In this document: positions 15,910-24,872 of the stretch, piece by piece
Layout: each line of letters opens with the position of its first letter
Numbering within the stretch: position 1 is the first letter of the stretch
From: Chloroflexota bacterium
GTDB taxonomy: Bacteria > Chloroflexota > JAHJIN01
NCBI GenBank assembly: GCA_018823415.1
Contig: JAHJIN010000501.1
Span: 46,518-110,517, forward strand
Direction of reading: 5' to 3'
DNA: 64,000 bases
The notes under the pieces: model-generated
What the model saw: the letters and a program-made list of their open reading frames with translations, nothing else
Databases searched by the model: none
Told to the model about the DNA's origin: nothing
Program-made: the position numbers and the translations under genes

Positions 15910-16986
15910 ATGACGACCAACACACAGGCCCGGTCCGACGAGCGCGTGGTGCGAATTGGCCTGATCAGAGGGCTGTTCCGGCGCGTCGAGATTGGGGCCA
16001 TCATTGGCGCTGTGGTAGTGTGGTGCCTGTTTGCGGCAGTGGCGCCGGAGAACTGGATCAGCGTGACCGGTGTGGCGCGCATCCTGGACCCGGCCTCTAC
16101 CCTGGGGATCATGGCCATTGGCGTGGCACTGCTCATGATCGGCGGCGAGTTTGACCTGTCTACCGGCGTCATGACCGGGACCACCGGGCTGGTGGCTGGC
16201 CTGTTGGCCACCCGGTTGGGCGTCAACCTGTGGGTGGCCATGCTGGCAGCGCTCGTCTTTGCCCTGGCCGTGGGCTATATCAACGGCGTCATGGTGAACC
16301 GCACCGGGCTACCCAGCTTTATCGTGACCTTGGCGACCTTTTTTGTGCTGCGCGGGGCCAACGTGGGCGTCACCCGAATGGTGACCGAGCAAGTCTATGT
16401 GGGCGGCATTGACAAAGCCGAGGGATTTGAATTGGCCCGGGCCTTTTTCAACACGGGCATTGATATATTCGGGATCGAGTTCAGGAGTGCGATCATCTGG
16501 TGGGTAGTCATTGCGCTCATTGCCACGTGGATCCTGTTACGCACCAAGTATGGGAGCTGGATATTTGCCACAGGCGGCGATGCCAATGCCGCTCGCAATG
16601 TGGGGGTGCCAGCCAATCGAGTCAAGGTCGCCCTGTTCATGACCACGGCCGGCTGTGCGTGGCTGGTGGGCATGATGAACATTGTGCGGCTGCGCTCGGC
16701 CGTCGCCAGCCAGGGTATCGGCCAAGAGTTTGTCTATATCATTGCGGCAACCATCGGGGGTTGCTTGCTGACTGGCGGTTATGGTTCGGTGATTGGCGCC
16801 TCCATCGGCGCCGTGATCTTTGGCATGGCCCAGGTAGGCATCGTCTTTGCCGGCTGGGATACCGACTGGTTCTATAGCTTTTTGGGCATCATGCTGCTCG
16901 CCGCCGTGCTGGTGAACAACTATACGCGGCGTCACGCCGAGCAGATCAGTGTCGCCGCCGCCAAAGCCCGGACGGAGGGAGAGTGA
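15910..16986 (+). CDS. CUT2-type sugar ABC transporter permease
   Basis: The predicted protein has 358 aa with about eight to ten hydrophobic segments and belongs to the BPD_transp_2 family (RbsC-like). The motif LGIMAIGVALLMIGGEFDLSTG is interrupted here for length; its core GGEFDLS is the family's conserved loop. NVGVPANRVKVALF is the cytoplasmic coupling helix that contacts the ATPase. The ATG at 15910 follows AGGAGG, and the longer in-frame reading through the hairpin is rejected. It makes the membrane channel as a homodimer with the binding protein upstream and the ATPase downstream. Confidence 0.9.
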   Translation: MTTNTQARSDERVVRIGLIRGLFRRVEIGAIIGAVVVWCLFAAVAPENWISVTGVARILDPASTLGIMAIGVALLMIGGEFDLSTGVMTGTTGLVAGLLATRLGVNLWVAMLAALVFALAVGYINGVMVNRTGLPSFIVTLATFFVLRGANVGVTRMVTEQVYVGGIDKAEGFELARAFFNTGIDIFGIEFRSAIIWWVVIALIATWILLRTKYGSWIFATGGDANAARNVGVPANRVKVALFMTTAGCAWLVGMMNIVRLRSAVASQGIGQEFVYIIAATIGGCLLTGGYGSVIGASIGAVIFGMAQVGIVFAGWDTDWFYSFLGIMLLAAVLVNNYTRRHAEQISVAAAKARTEGE

Positions 16987-16989
16987 CAC

Positions 16990-17766
16990 ATGGCCGAACC
17001 GATCTTGGAAGTCCGCAATGTCACCAAGATGTTTGGCAGCGTCATCGCGTTGAGCGACGTATCGGCCCAGGTCTACCCCGGCCAGGTGACGTGTTTGCTG
17101 GGCGATAATGGCGCCGGCAAATCGACCCTGATCAAGATCTTTGCCGGGGTTCACCAGCCCACCGAGGGCGATTATCTGTTCGAGGGCCAAAAGGTCACCT
17201 TTAACTCGCCGCGCGACGCGCTGAACATGGGCATTGCCACCGTGTACCAGGACCTATCGCTCATCCCCCTCATGCCCATCTGGCGCAACTTTTTCCTGGG
17301 GTCCGAGCCGGAAAAGGGTTGGGGGCCGTTCAAGCGCTATGACACGGTTCTGGCCAAACGCACGGTGCGCCAGGAAATGAGCAAGATGGGCATCGACATC
17401 CGCGATCCCGACCAGCCGGTGGGCACCATGTCGGGCGGCGAGCGTCAATCCATCGCCATCAGTCGGGCCATCTATTTTGGGGCCAAGGTCCTGATCCTCG
17501 ACGAGCCGACGGCCGCGCTGGGGGTCAAACAGGCCGGCATCGTGCTCCATTACATTTTGCAGGCCAAGAATCGCGGCCTGGGCGTGGTCTTTATCACGCA
17601 CAACCCCAACCATGCCTACCCGGTGGGCGACCGGTTTCTCATCTTGCGCCGGGGCCGCATCCTGGGCCACTATGAAAAGTCCGAAATCGAACGCGAAGAG
17701 CTGATCAATCTCATGGCCGGGGGTGAAGACCTTCAGAAACTGCTGCGGGAACTGGGAGAGCAATGA
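16990..17766 (+). CDS. Sugar ABC transporter ATPase, single-domain (FrcA-type)
   Basis: The predicted protein has 258 aa. It has Walker [13 protein letters not shown], the signature [15 protein letters not shown], Walker [12 protein letters not shown] and the switch His in FITHN. Unlike RbsA/MglA, it is a single nucleotide-binding domain, as in fructose-type FrcA systems; two copies would pair in the complex. It starts 3 bases after the permease stop and its stop codon overlaps the next start (ATGA), showing tight coupling with the HExxH gene. Confidence 0.92.
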   Translation: MAEPILEVRNVTKMFGSVIALSDVSAQVYPGQVTCLLGDNGAGKSTLIKIFAGVHQPTEGDYLFEGQKVTFNSPRDALNMGIATVYQDLSLIPLMPIWRNFFLGSEPEKGWGPFKRYDTVLAKRTVRQEMSKMGIDIRDPDQPVGTMSGGERQSIAISRAIYFGAKVLILDEPTAALGVKQAGIVLHYILQAKNRGLGVVFITHNPNHAYPVGDRFLILRRGRILGHYEKSEIEREELINLMAGGEDLQKLLRELGEQ

Positions 17767-18365
17767 ACCTCCGGGGCCTGGCGGCTGGCGCTGCGATCCT
17801 GCTCGTCAGCCTGATCCTGGCCAGCGGGATCGTGTTGAGCGGCCAGACCCGGTCGGCGGCTGCCAAGCCCCGCCTGATCGTGGACGAATCGGTGGGAACC
17901 GATTTGCAGGTCCTGGCCCAGGACACGTGGGACCAGTTTTTGACCGCGTTCGCCGGCCGGGCCGGGTGCTTGAGCGACGTGCGCCTGCGCGCGTCATACG
18001 ACCTGGACAGCCGGGGCGATTATGACCCGGCCACCGCCACCGTCACCGTGCGCGTGCCGGGCACCCGGGCCATGCTCCAGAGTGCGCTGCTGCACGAATG
18101 GGCGCACCACATCGAGTTCCAGTGCCCGGCGCACCAGGAACTGCGGCCGGCCTTTCTCAGCGCGCAACGCCTGGCGCCGGATACGCCGTGGCGCCCGGCC
18201 GATGCGTCGGCCGATCTGCCGGCCAGCGAGTGGGCCGCCATTCCGTCGGAACAATACGCCGAGGCCGTCATCGAACTGGTGCTGGGGAGCCGGCCCATCC
18301 CCACGCTGGCGCACGTGACCCCAGAGGCCGTTCAGGTCATACAACAATGGGCCACTGGCGAATGA
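17763..18365 (+). CDS. Putative exported zinc metallopeptidase-like protein (HExxH)
   Basis: The predicted protein has 200 aa and an N-terminal hydrophobic segment (residues 10-27, [16 protein letters not shown]) that is a signal peptide or anchor. [13 protein letters not shown] contains HExxH (H111, E112, H115) and a downstream acidic stretch [14 protein letters not shown] could supply the third ligand, as in M48/SprT-like enzymes. I do not recognise the family. Its ATG overlaps the ATPase stop codon, so it is translationally coupled to a sugar transporter, an unusual partner. Either an inactive structural role or a processing enzyme for a surface protein is possible. Confidence 0.55.
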   Translation: MNLRGLAAGAAILLVSLILASGIVLSGQTRSAAAKPRLIVDESVGTDLQVLAQDTWDQFLTAFAGRAGCLSDVRLRASYDLDSRGDYDPATATVTVRVPGTRAMLQSALLHEWAHHIEFQCPAHQELRPAFLSAQRLAPDTPWRPADASADLPASEWAAIPSEQYAEAVIELVLGSRPIPTLAHVTPEAVQVIQQWATGE

Positions 18366-18390
18366 TCCCGGCCCAAAGGAGCCATATATC

Positions 18391-18831
18391 GTGTTTGAGA
18401 AAATACTTGTCCCGGTGGATGGTTCGGCTCACGCCAAACGCGCCGTCGAGATGGCGGCGGCATTGGCCCACTGCCACAACTCGACCGTGTTCTTGTTGCA
18501 CGTGATCCGCGATCTGTCGTTGCCGCAAGAGATCCTGAGCATGATCCGGTCCGGCGAGGTCACAGAATCGCGCTCCGAGATCCTGGAAGATTCGGCCGAG
18601 ATCATCCTGGACAATGCACGCCAACAATTGACCGCCGCGGGCCTGACCGATCTCCAGTCCGAATACGTGATGGGCAACCCGGCCTCCCGGATCCTGGAGT
18701 ACGCCCAGGAAATAGGCGCCGACCTCGTGGTCATTGGGCACCGGGGCCTGGGGCCGTCGGATGGCCTGCTGGGCGGCGTGGCCCGCAAGATCGTCAACCG
18801 GACCACCGTTTCTGTGCTCATTGCCACATAG
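18391..18831 (+). CDS. Universal stress protein, UspA family
   Basis: The predicted protein has 146 aa starting at GTG. The N-terminus FEKILVPVDGSAHAKRAV is the Usp fold start. The C-terminus has the ATP-binding loop IGHRGLGPSDGLLGGVARKIV, close to the G2xG9xG(S/T) pattern of ATP-binding members. Usp proteins next to transporters and sugar genes are common and often respond to energy state. It is 25 bases after the HExxH gene and 12 before the URO-D-like gene, so it probably shares their transcript. Confidence 0.9.
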   Translation: MFEKILVPVDGSAHAKRAVEMAAALAHCHNSTVFLLHVIRDLSLPQEILSMIRSGEVTESRSEILEDSAEIILDNARQQLTAAGLTDLQSEYVMGNPASRILEYAQEIGADLVVIGHRGLGPSDGLLGGVARKIVNRTTVSVLIAT

Positions 18832-18843
18832 GGAGGCCACGAT

Positions 18844-19992
18844 TTGAACGGGCGCGAGCGAATGCGCCAGGCATTGAATCACCAGGAGCCAGACCACGTT
18901 CCCCTGGACCTGGGCGGCACCGGCCTGAGCACCCTGCACGTGACGGCCTATCACAACCTGCGCCGGTACCTGGGCCTGCCCCCGGTCCCGGCGCGGGTAC
19001 CCTTTGTCGCCGAGCAACTGGCGCTGGTGGATGACGACATGGCCGCGCGCTTGCAGACCGACGTGAGCCCGGCGCTGCCGGGCCTGCCCACCACCTTTGC
19101 CTATGATTTCCGGGACGAGGGCGCGTACCAGGCCTACACCGACGAGTGGGGCATTGGCTGGCGCAAGCCCCGCGCTGGTGGCTTTTACTATGACATGTAC
19201 CACCACCCCCTGACCGGCGCCACGTCGCTGGCTGAACTGCTGGCGCATCCCTTCCCCGACCCACTGGACGCCGGCCGGTTCGCCCCGTTGCGTGCCCAGG
19301 CCGAAGCCACCATCGCGCAGGGCCGGGCCGTGGCCCTGGCCGGGCCCTGCGCCGGCATCGCTGAGGTCTATTCGTGGCTGCGCGGCTATGAAGAATACTA
19401 TATCGACCTGGCGCGTCACCCGGACTGGGTGGGCGAGATGCTGGACCGGCTGGTGGCATTCAAGAGTGCCTATTGGGCGCGCGCCCTGGCCGAGGTGGGC
19501 GACCTGGTGGACGTGGTGATCGAGGCCGATGACCTGGGCGGCCAGCACGCGCCCCTCATATCGCCGCGCACCTATCGGCAGGTGATCCAGCCACGTCACC
19601 GGCGCCTTTTTGCGTTCATCAAGGCTGAGGCGCCGGTCAAGGTATTCTATCACACCTGCGGTGCGGTGCGCCGGCTTATTCCCGACCTCATCGACGCCGG
19701 CATAGACATCCTCAACCCGGTGCAGATCAGCGCGGCCGGCATGGACCTGGTGGAACTCAAGCGCGACTTTGGGCGCGACCTGGTCTTTTGGGGCGGTGGC
19801 GTGGACACCCAGGGGGTGCTGGGCACCGCCACACCGGCCGAGGTCCAGGCACACGTCCGGCGCAACATCGAGGCGTTGGCGCCCGGCGGGGGCTTTGTCT
19901 TTGCCGCCGTCCACGACATCCAGGCCAATGTGCCGCCAGAAAACATCATGGCCATGTGGCAGGCCTGGCACGAGTACGGGCGCTATCAATAG
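18844..19992 (+). CDS. Uroporphyrinogen decarboxylase/MtaA-superfamily protein
   Basis: The predicted protein has 382 aa from a TTG start (AGGGAGGCC is upstream). The N-terminus NGRERMRQALNHQEPDHVPL is typical of URO-D/MtaA/CmuA superfamily members used as corrinoid methyltransferases rather than in haem synthesis. YHTCGAVR (H270, C272) matches the zinc-binding H-x-C of that group. HemE and the other haem genes are absent nearby. Such genes are often scattered in Chloroflexota sugar clusters with no proven role. A function in methyl-group transfer or removal from a methylated sugar or polyol is speculation. Confidence 0.75.
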   Translation: MNGRERMRQALNHQEPDHVPLDLGGTGLSTLHVTAYHNLRRYLGLPPVPARVPFVAEQLALVDDDMAARLQTDVSPALPGLPTTFAYDFRDEGAYQAYTDEWGIGWRKPRAGGFYYDMYHHPLTGATSLAELLAHPFPDPLDAGRFAPLRAQAEATIAQGRAVALAGPCAGIAEVYSWLRGYEEYYIDLARHPDWVGEMLDRLVAFKSAYWARALAEVGDLVDVVIEADDLGGQHAPLISPRTYRQVIQPRHRRLFAFIKAEAPVKVFYHTCGAVRRLIPDLIDAGIDILNPVQISAAGMDLVELKRDFGRDLVFWGGGVDTQGVLGTATPAEVQAHVRRNIEALAPGGGFVFAAVHDIQANVPPENIMAMWQAWHEYGRYQ

Positions 19993-20038
19993 ACATCATC
20001 CAAACCGAACTCAGCAGTGCAACAAGGAGGTTGACAAT

Positions 20039-21193
20039 ATGAAAGGATTGGTACTGGAAGCAGACTGGAACCCCAAAGCGGGCTATGCCGTGTCCGAGTG
20101 GGAAACGCGCACGCACAAGGCCATCACCGGCAACGCGGTATGGCATCGCCCCCAATTGGGCATCAAAGACGTGCCCATGCCCACGATTCAGCCCAACGAG
20201 GTCTTGATCCAGATCAAGGCCTGCGGAGTCTGCGGTTCTGACATGCACTTTTACGAGACCGACAAGGACGGCTATATCCTCTACCCGGGCCTCACCAAGT
20301 TCCCGGCCATCCTGGGCCACGAATTCTCGGGCCAGATCGTAGAGGTGGGCTGCGACGTGGACGACCTGGTAGTGGGCGACATGGTCACGGCCGAAGAGAT
20401 GATCTGGTGCGGCCACTGCCGGCCCTGCCGCGACGGGTTCCCCAACCACTGCACCAACCTGGAAGAGATCGGGTTCACCATCGACGGGGCCTTTGCCGAG
20501 TACATTGCCATTGGGGCCAAGTATTGCTGGAAGCTGAACGACATCTATGAGCGGCTGGGCGACGAAACCAAGACCTACGAGGCCGGCGCCCTGGTGGAAC
20601 CGGCCAGCGTGGCCTACAACGGCATCTTTGAGCGCGCCGGCGGGTTCCGGCCCGGCGCGGCTGTGGTGGTCTATGGCGCCGGTCCCATCGGCCTGTCCTC
20701 CATCGCCGAATGCAAAGCGGCCGGCGCCGCCCGGCTCTTTGCCTTTGAAGTGGGCGAGGCGCGCCGTGAGCTGGCAAAAATGATGGGCGCCGATTACGTG
20801 TTCGACCCCCGCGCCGTCTCGCCGCATCAGGTGGTCCTGGACCTGACGCACGGCCTGGGCGCCGACTTCCAGGTCGAGGCGGCCGGTGCGCCGGACAAGA
20901 CCATCCCCGAGATGGAACAGTGCCTGGCGATCAATGGCAAGATCGTCCAGATCGGCCGGGCTGCCACCCGCGTGCCCATGTACCTGGAGACCTTGCAGGT
21001 GCGCCGCAGCCAGGTATTCGGCGCGCAGGGCCACAGCGGTCACGGCACGTTCCCCAACGTCATCAGCCTGATGGCCGCCGGCCTCGTGGACCTGACGCCC
21101 ATCATCACCGCCCGCTATGACCTGGACCACGCCGTAGACGGCATCGCCCAATCCACCAGCCGCCAGGACGGCAAGGTGATGGTCAAAATCTAG
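20039..21193 (+). CDS. iolM: Zinc-dependent dehydrogenase, probable scyllo-inosose 3-dehydrogenase (IolM-like)
   Basis: The predicted protein has 384 aa and is a medium-chain dehydrogenase. Catalytic zinc ligands are Cys65 (KACGVCGSD), His94 and Glu95 (GHEFSG). The structural zinc lobe is C124, C127, C130 and C138. The cofactor loop is VVYGAGPIGLSSIAEC. The insert YETDKDGYILYPGL before the GHE motif matches the Thermotoga IolM-type enzymes as I remember them. In that pathway IolM oxidises 2-keto-myo-inositol (scyllo-inosose) to a 1,3-diketone. AAGGAGG precedes the ATG. It sits apart from the other iol genes, behind URO-D; sorbitol/xylitol dehydrogenase is the alternative. Confidence 0.7.
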   Translation: MKGLVLEADWNPKAGYAVSEWETRTHKAITGNAVWHRPQLGIKDVPMPTIQPNEVLIQIKACGVCGSDMHFYETDKDGYILYPGLTKFPAILGHEFSGQIVEVGCDVDDLVVGDMVTAEEMIWCGHCRPCRDGFPNHCTNLEEIGFTIDGAFAEYIAIGAKYCWKLNDIYERLGDETKTYEAGALVEPASVAYNGIFERAGGFRPGAAVVVYGAGPIGLSSIAECKAAGAARLFAFEVGEARRELAKMMGADYVFDPRAVSPHQVVLDLTHGLGADFQVEAAGAPDKTIPEMEQCLAINGKIVQIGRAATRVPMYLETLQVRRSQVFGAQGHSGHGTFPNVISLMAAGLVDLTPIITARYDLDHAVDGIAQSTSRQDGKVMVKI

Positions 21194-21267
21194 CCTGACT
21201 GGCCGCTGCCGGCCATTCGCAGCCGAATCGTGAATGAGATCTATGGCCCGATACCCGCACAGACATC

Positions 21268-21296
21268 TTGACAGGTGCCATCCAAAATGATACACT
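21268..21296 (+). promoter_or_regulatory. Promoter for the second ABC transporter
   Basis: TTGACA (21268-21273) and TACACT (21291-21296) are 17 bases apart, with TGA directly before the -10 (extended -10). The remaining 150 bases to the gene form a long leader with no evident ORF. Confidence 0.65.
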
Positions 21297-21452
21297 GGAC
21301 AGGCGACGAGTCGAGCGCGCACGCTGCGCAGACCGGCGACACTCACCCAGGAGGTGCTGGCGGCCACTCGATAGCAAGGGGATTGGCCGGTCCCCACCCA
21401 ACAAGTGATCAGAACACAGTATAGAAGCCACATTTCAAGGAGGAAAAAGGAC

Positions 21453-22505
21453 ATGAATCGCAAGGGATTCTCTGTGGTAGCCCTGCTGCTCGTGCTGGGA
21501 ATGGTGATGAGTGGGCTGGTGGCCTGCGATCTGCAGCCGCAGCCCCCGGAGAGCAAAGAGCTCAACGTGCTCATGACCCCCCAGGAAGAGTGGTGCCAGG
21601 GCATGAAGCAAGAATTTGAGGCCAAGTATGGCATCACCGTGAACTATGTCCGCATGTCCAGCGGCGAGTCGCTGGCCCGGCTGCGGGCCGAGAAGGACAA
21701 CCCCCAGTTCGACATCTGGTGGGGTGGCCCCATCGACAGCTTTGTGGCAGCCAAGCAAGAGGGCCTGTTGGAAGCCTACAACTCGCCCAACTATGTCAAC
21801 CTACTGGATCAGACCAAGTACAAGGACGTAGACAACCAGTGGGTGGGCATCTATGTGGGGACCTTGGGCTTTTGCACCAACACAGACTGGCTAGCGGCCC
21901 ATCCTGGCACCGCAGCTCCCGAGTCGTGGGACGATCTGCTCAAGCCCGAGTTCGCCAAGCAGATCCTGGTGGCGCACCCCTCCACCTCCGGCACGTCGTA
22001 CACGGCCCTGGCTACCATCCTCCAGATCCGAGGCCAGGATGCTGGCTGGGAGTATATCAAAAAGTACGCCGCTCAGATGCTCCAGTTCACCAAAAGCGGC
22101 GCAGCCCCGGCCAAGTTTGTCGGCCAGGGCGAGGCGGCCGTGGGCGTTGTCTTTTCCCACGACATCGTGAACGAGATCGACAACAACAAGCTGCCCCTGG
22201 TGCTGACCTTCCCGAAGGAAGGCACCGGCTACGAGATCGGCGGCATGGGCATCATCAAGGGCGGTCAGCACCGAGACGCTGCCCAAAAGTGGTTCGACTG
22301 GGCGCTGACCGCTGAAGCGCAGGCCCTGGGCCCCAAGTACAAGGCCTACCAGGCGCCCACCGTCAAGGGCGTAGAGCTCTCGCACCCCGAGCTGCTCCAG
22401 GTCAACCTCATCGACTATAACTTCCAGTGGGCCGGCGAGCACAAAAAAGAGTACGTGGACAAGTTCACCAACGAGATCGTCGCGGCCGACGCGCTCAAGG
22501 AATAG
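21453..22505 (+). CDS. Fbp/Afu-type ABC transporter substrate-binding lipoprotein
   Basis: The predicted protein has 350 aa. The signal ends in GLVAC (Cys25), a lipobox. The mature part has FEAKYGITVNYVRMSSGES, NPQFDIWWGGPIDSFVAA and TSGTSYTALATIL, which belong to the iron/2-aminoethylphosphonate/hexose-phosphate binding proteins (AfuA/FbpA-like, SBP_bac_6/8). AfuA of Actinobacillus binds hexose phosphates rather than iron, so the class does not fix the ligand. In a sugar-catabolic neighbourhood an organophosphate or sugar phosphate is more likely than ferric iron. The strong AAGGAGG and the consensus-like promoter suggest high expression. Confidence 0.85.
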   Translation: MNRKGFSVVALLLVLGMVMSGLVACDLQPQPPESKELNVLMTPQEEWCQGMKQEFEAKYGITVNYVRMSSGESLARLRAEKDNPQFDIWWGGPIDSFVAAKQEGLLEAYNSPNYVNLLDQTKYKDVDNQWVGIYVGTLGFCTNTDWLAAHPGTAAPESWDDLLKPEFAKQILVAHPSTSGTSYTALATILQIRGQDAGWEYIKKYAAQMLQFTKSGAAPAKFVGQGEAAVGVVFSHDIVNEIDNNKLPLVLTFPKEGTGYEIGGMGIIKGGQHRDAAQKWFDWALTAEAQALGPKYKAYQAPTVKGVELSHPELLQVNLIDYNFQWAGEHKKEYVDKFTNEIVAADALKE

Positions 22506-22522
22506 CGCTAACAGACCTTTAC

Positions 22523-22548
22523 GGGGCGAGGGGACAGCCCCTCGCCCC
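22523..22548 (+). promoter_or_regulatory. Hairpin between binding protein and permease genes (second ABC)
   Basis: GGGGCGAGGGG and CCCCTCGCCCC form a perfect 11-bp stem around ACAG, followed by TTTA. It sits between the binding-protein gene and the permease gene, as in the first transporter. Confidence 0.75.
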
Positions 22549-22572
22549 TTTATTCTGGCTGAGAGGAGTGCG

Positions 22573-24870
22573 ATGGCCGTTTCTAACAGGACGCAAACCC
22601 ACCGGACCACAGGATTGTGGTGGTCTTTCCGACGTCGCTATCGCGAGTTTGCCCTCATTGCTCGCGACCCGGTGCTGATGATCAGCCTGCTGTTCTGCGG
22701 GCTGTTCCTGTTCATCTTTGTGGTGTATCCCCTGTTTGAAGGCACCATCAACGGCTTTGTAAATGCCGAGGCCACCGGGCCCTGGTACACGCGCCTGAGC
22801 CTAGACTATTTCACCCGCTACTTTGACTCGTACTATGGCCCGTATAACCGCCAGGTGTTCATGGACACGCTGACGATGGGCGTGCTGACGGCCACCGGGG
22901 GCACGATCCTGGGTTTTGTCTTTGCCTATACGATGGTGCGCTGCAGCCTCCCGTTCAAGCGCTTGATCCACCTGCTGGCGCTGGTACCCACTGTCTCACC
23001 GCCCTTTGCCATTGCCCTGAGCACCATCTTGCTCTTTGGCCGCAATGGGCTGATCTCCCACAAGTTGCTGGGGATCGAGTTTTCGGCTGGGGTTAACGAC
23101 ATCTATGGCATGGACGGATTGGTGTTCGTGCAGGTGATCTCGTTTTTTTCGGTGGCGTATCTCATCGTGCGGGCCATGCTGGAACGGCTGGACCCCAGCA
23201 TGGAAGAGGCGGCGCACAGCCTGGGGGCCGGCAAGTTTCACATCTTTCGCACGGTGACGCTGCCGCTGCTTATCCCCGGCATCGCCGGCTCGTTCCTGCT
23301 GCTCTTTGTGGAGTCGCTGGCGGATTTGGGAAACCCGCTGTTTATCGCCGGCAACACCACGGTGCTTTCGGCGCAGATATTCCTGGCCGTGGCCGGCGAA
23401 TACAACTATCAAAAGGCCTCGGCGCTGGCGTTTGTGCTGATCATGCCCACGCTCATCGTGTTCCTGGTGCAGCGCTATTACGTGACGCGCCGGTCCTACG
23501 TCTCGGTGACCGGCAAGCCCACCGGCGGACACATCCTGGTCAAAGAGGCGTGGATTCGCTGGCCGTTCATCATCGTCACCTATGCCGTGTGCCTGCTCAT
23601 CGTGGTCTTGTACGTGGCCGTTTTCTGGGGTTCTTTTGCCGCGACCTGGGGAGTAGATTACACGCCCACGCTGCAATGGTGGAACTTGATGTTCACCCGG
23701 GGTGTCGAGTCGATCCTGGACACCACGTTCTTGAGCGCGTTTGCCACGCCTATCGCCGGGCTCACCGGCATGGTCATTGCCTTTCTGGTGGTGCGCAAAA
23801 AGTTCACCGGCAAGGACGCCGTGGATTTCGTCTCGAACCTGGGCGGCGCGGTGCCCGGCACCATTCTGGGCATAGGCTTCGTACTGGCCTTTAGCACGTC
23901 GCCCACGGTGGTGGTGGGTATCCTGTATGGACTGCTGGCCCTGTTCCTGACCCGGACCGTGTGCGACCGGGGCCGTGACCAGATCATTGTCCTGGGCATC
24001 GGCACGGCACTGGGCCTGGGGCTGGCCTTGTTGTACGATCTGATCACCCAGGCCGGCATGATGTATATGCTGGGCGTGCTATACGTGCTGCTGGGGCTGC
24101 TGGTGTGGCTGTGGCGCAAGAACCGGCGCGGGGGCTGGCTGCTCATGGGCCTGGGGCTGTACCTGGCCTCGGCCATCCTGGTCCAGTATCTGGCGTTGCC
24201 CATCGCCGAGTTGAGCCGGGCAGTCCCCAAGGGCTTTTTCAGCAACGCCATTTACCAGTTCTCCGAGTACATCCAGGTCTTTTTCCAGATGCCCACACCC
24301 CTGTCGGCGATTTTCTATACCTTTGCCACAGTGCTGGTGGTGAGCCCCGAAAAAGGCGCCCTGCGTTTGGCGTTGACCGCCGTACTGTTGGGGCTGGTGG
24401 GCACGATGTGCTTCATGGGCAAGCCGCTGGCTCTGGTGGGCACGCCGTTCATTATCGTGGCGGCCTTTGCCGTGCGCAGCTTGCCGGCCTCGGTACGCGC
24501 CGGCGTGGCGGCCCTGCAGCAGATCGACCCTAGCATCGAGGAGGCGTCCAATATCCTGGGCGCCGATGCCGAGTATACCTTTCGCAAAGTCACGTTGCCG
24601 CTCATCCTCCCCGCGCTGCTGGCGGGCCTCATCTTTAGCTTTACCCGCCACATGACCAGCCTGTCGGCCATCATCTTTCTGGTCAGTCCCCGGTGGAACA
24701 TTGTCACCGCCAAGATCCTGAGCGAGTGGGAGCAGGGCGGCATCAGCATTGCGGCGGCCTATTCCACCACCATCATCGTCCTGGTGCTCATTGCCATTGC
24801 CGTGTTGTACTTTGTGGTCAACCGGATGCTGGGCAGCCGGGGCGACGTCGATCTCTCGTTAGGAGCGTAA
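22573..24870 (+). CDS. Fused two-domain ABC permease (Fbp/Afu-type) with an extra membrane insert
   Basis: The predicted protein has 765 aa. The first half is a normal permease domain with the coupling motif LDPSMEEAAHSLGAGKFHIF. The second half has its own EAA motif, IDPSIEEASNILGADAEYTF. Between GIGFVLAFS (residue 437) and FIIVAAFAVRSLPASV (626) there are about 190 residues. In ordinary FbpB/AfuB-type permeases (about 500-560 aa) this stretch is only some 40-50 residues long, as far as I know. The surplus is hydrophobic (VVVGILYGLLALFLT, VLYVLLGLLVWLW, and others) and could add four to six membrane segments. It forms a pore with the flanking binding protein and ATPase. Confidence 0.85.
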   Translation: MAVSNRTQTHRTTGLWWSFRRRYREFALIARDPVLMISLLFCGLFLFIFVVYPLFEGTINGFVNAEATGPWYTRLSLDYFTRYFDSYYGPYNRQVFMDTLTMGVLTATGGTILGFVFAYTMVRCSLPFKRLIHLLALVPTVSPPFAIALSTILLFGRNGLISHKLLGIEFSAGVNDIYGMDGLVFVQVISFFSVAYLIVRAMLERLDPSMEEAAHSLGAGKFHIFRTVTLPLLIPGIAGSFLLLFVESLADLGNPLFIAGNTTVLSAQIFLAVAGEYNYQKASALAFVLIMPTLIVFLVQRYYVTRRSYVSVTGKPTGGHILVKEAWIRWPFIIVTYAVCLLIVVLYVAVFWGSFAATWGVDYTPTLQWWNLMFTRGVESILDTTFLSAFATPIAGLTGMVIAFLVVRKKFTGKDAVDFVSNLGGAVPGTILGIGFVLAFSTSPTVVVGILYGLLALFLTRTVCDRGRDQIIVLGIGTALGLGLALLYDLITQAGMMYMLGVLYVLLGLLVWLWRKNRRGGWLLMGLGLYLASAILVQYLALPIAELSRAVPKGFFSNAIYQFSEYIQVFFQMPTPLSAIFYTFATVLVVSPEKGALRLALTAVLLGLVGTMCFMGKPLALVGTPFIIVAAFAVRSLPASVRAGVAALQQIDPSIEEASNILGADAEYTFRKVTLPLILPALLAGLIFSFTRHMTSLSAIIFLVSPRWNIVTAKILSEWEQGGISIAAAYSTTIIVLVLIAIAVLYFVVNRMLGSRGDVDLSLGA

Positions 24871-24872
24871 CC

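Noticed and set aside
18337..19989. Minus-strand frame of 550 codons opposite UspA and URO-D
   Set aside because: Shadow of two recognised genes, no domain motifs.
18844..19992. HemE, haem biosynthesis
   Set aside because: No haem genes nearby and the H-x-C zinc motif fits the methyltransferase branch of the superfamily better.
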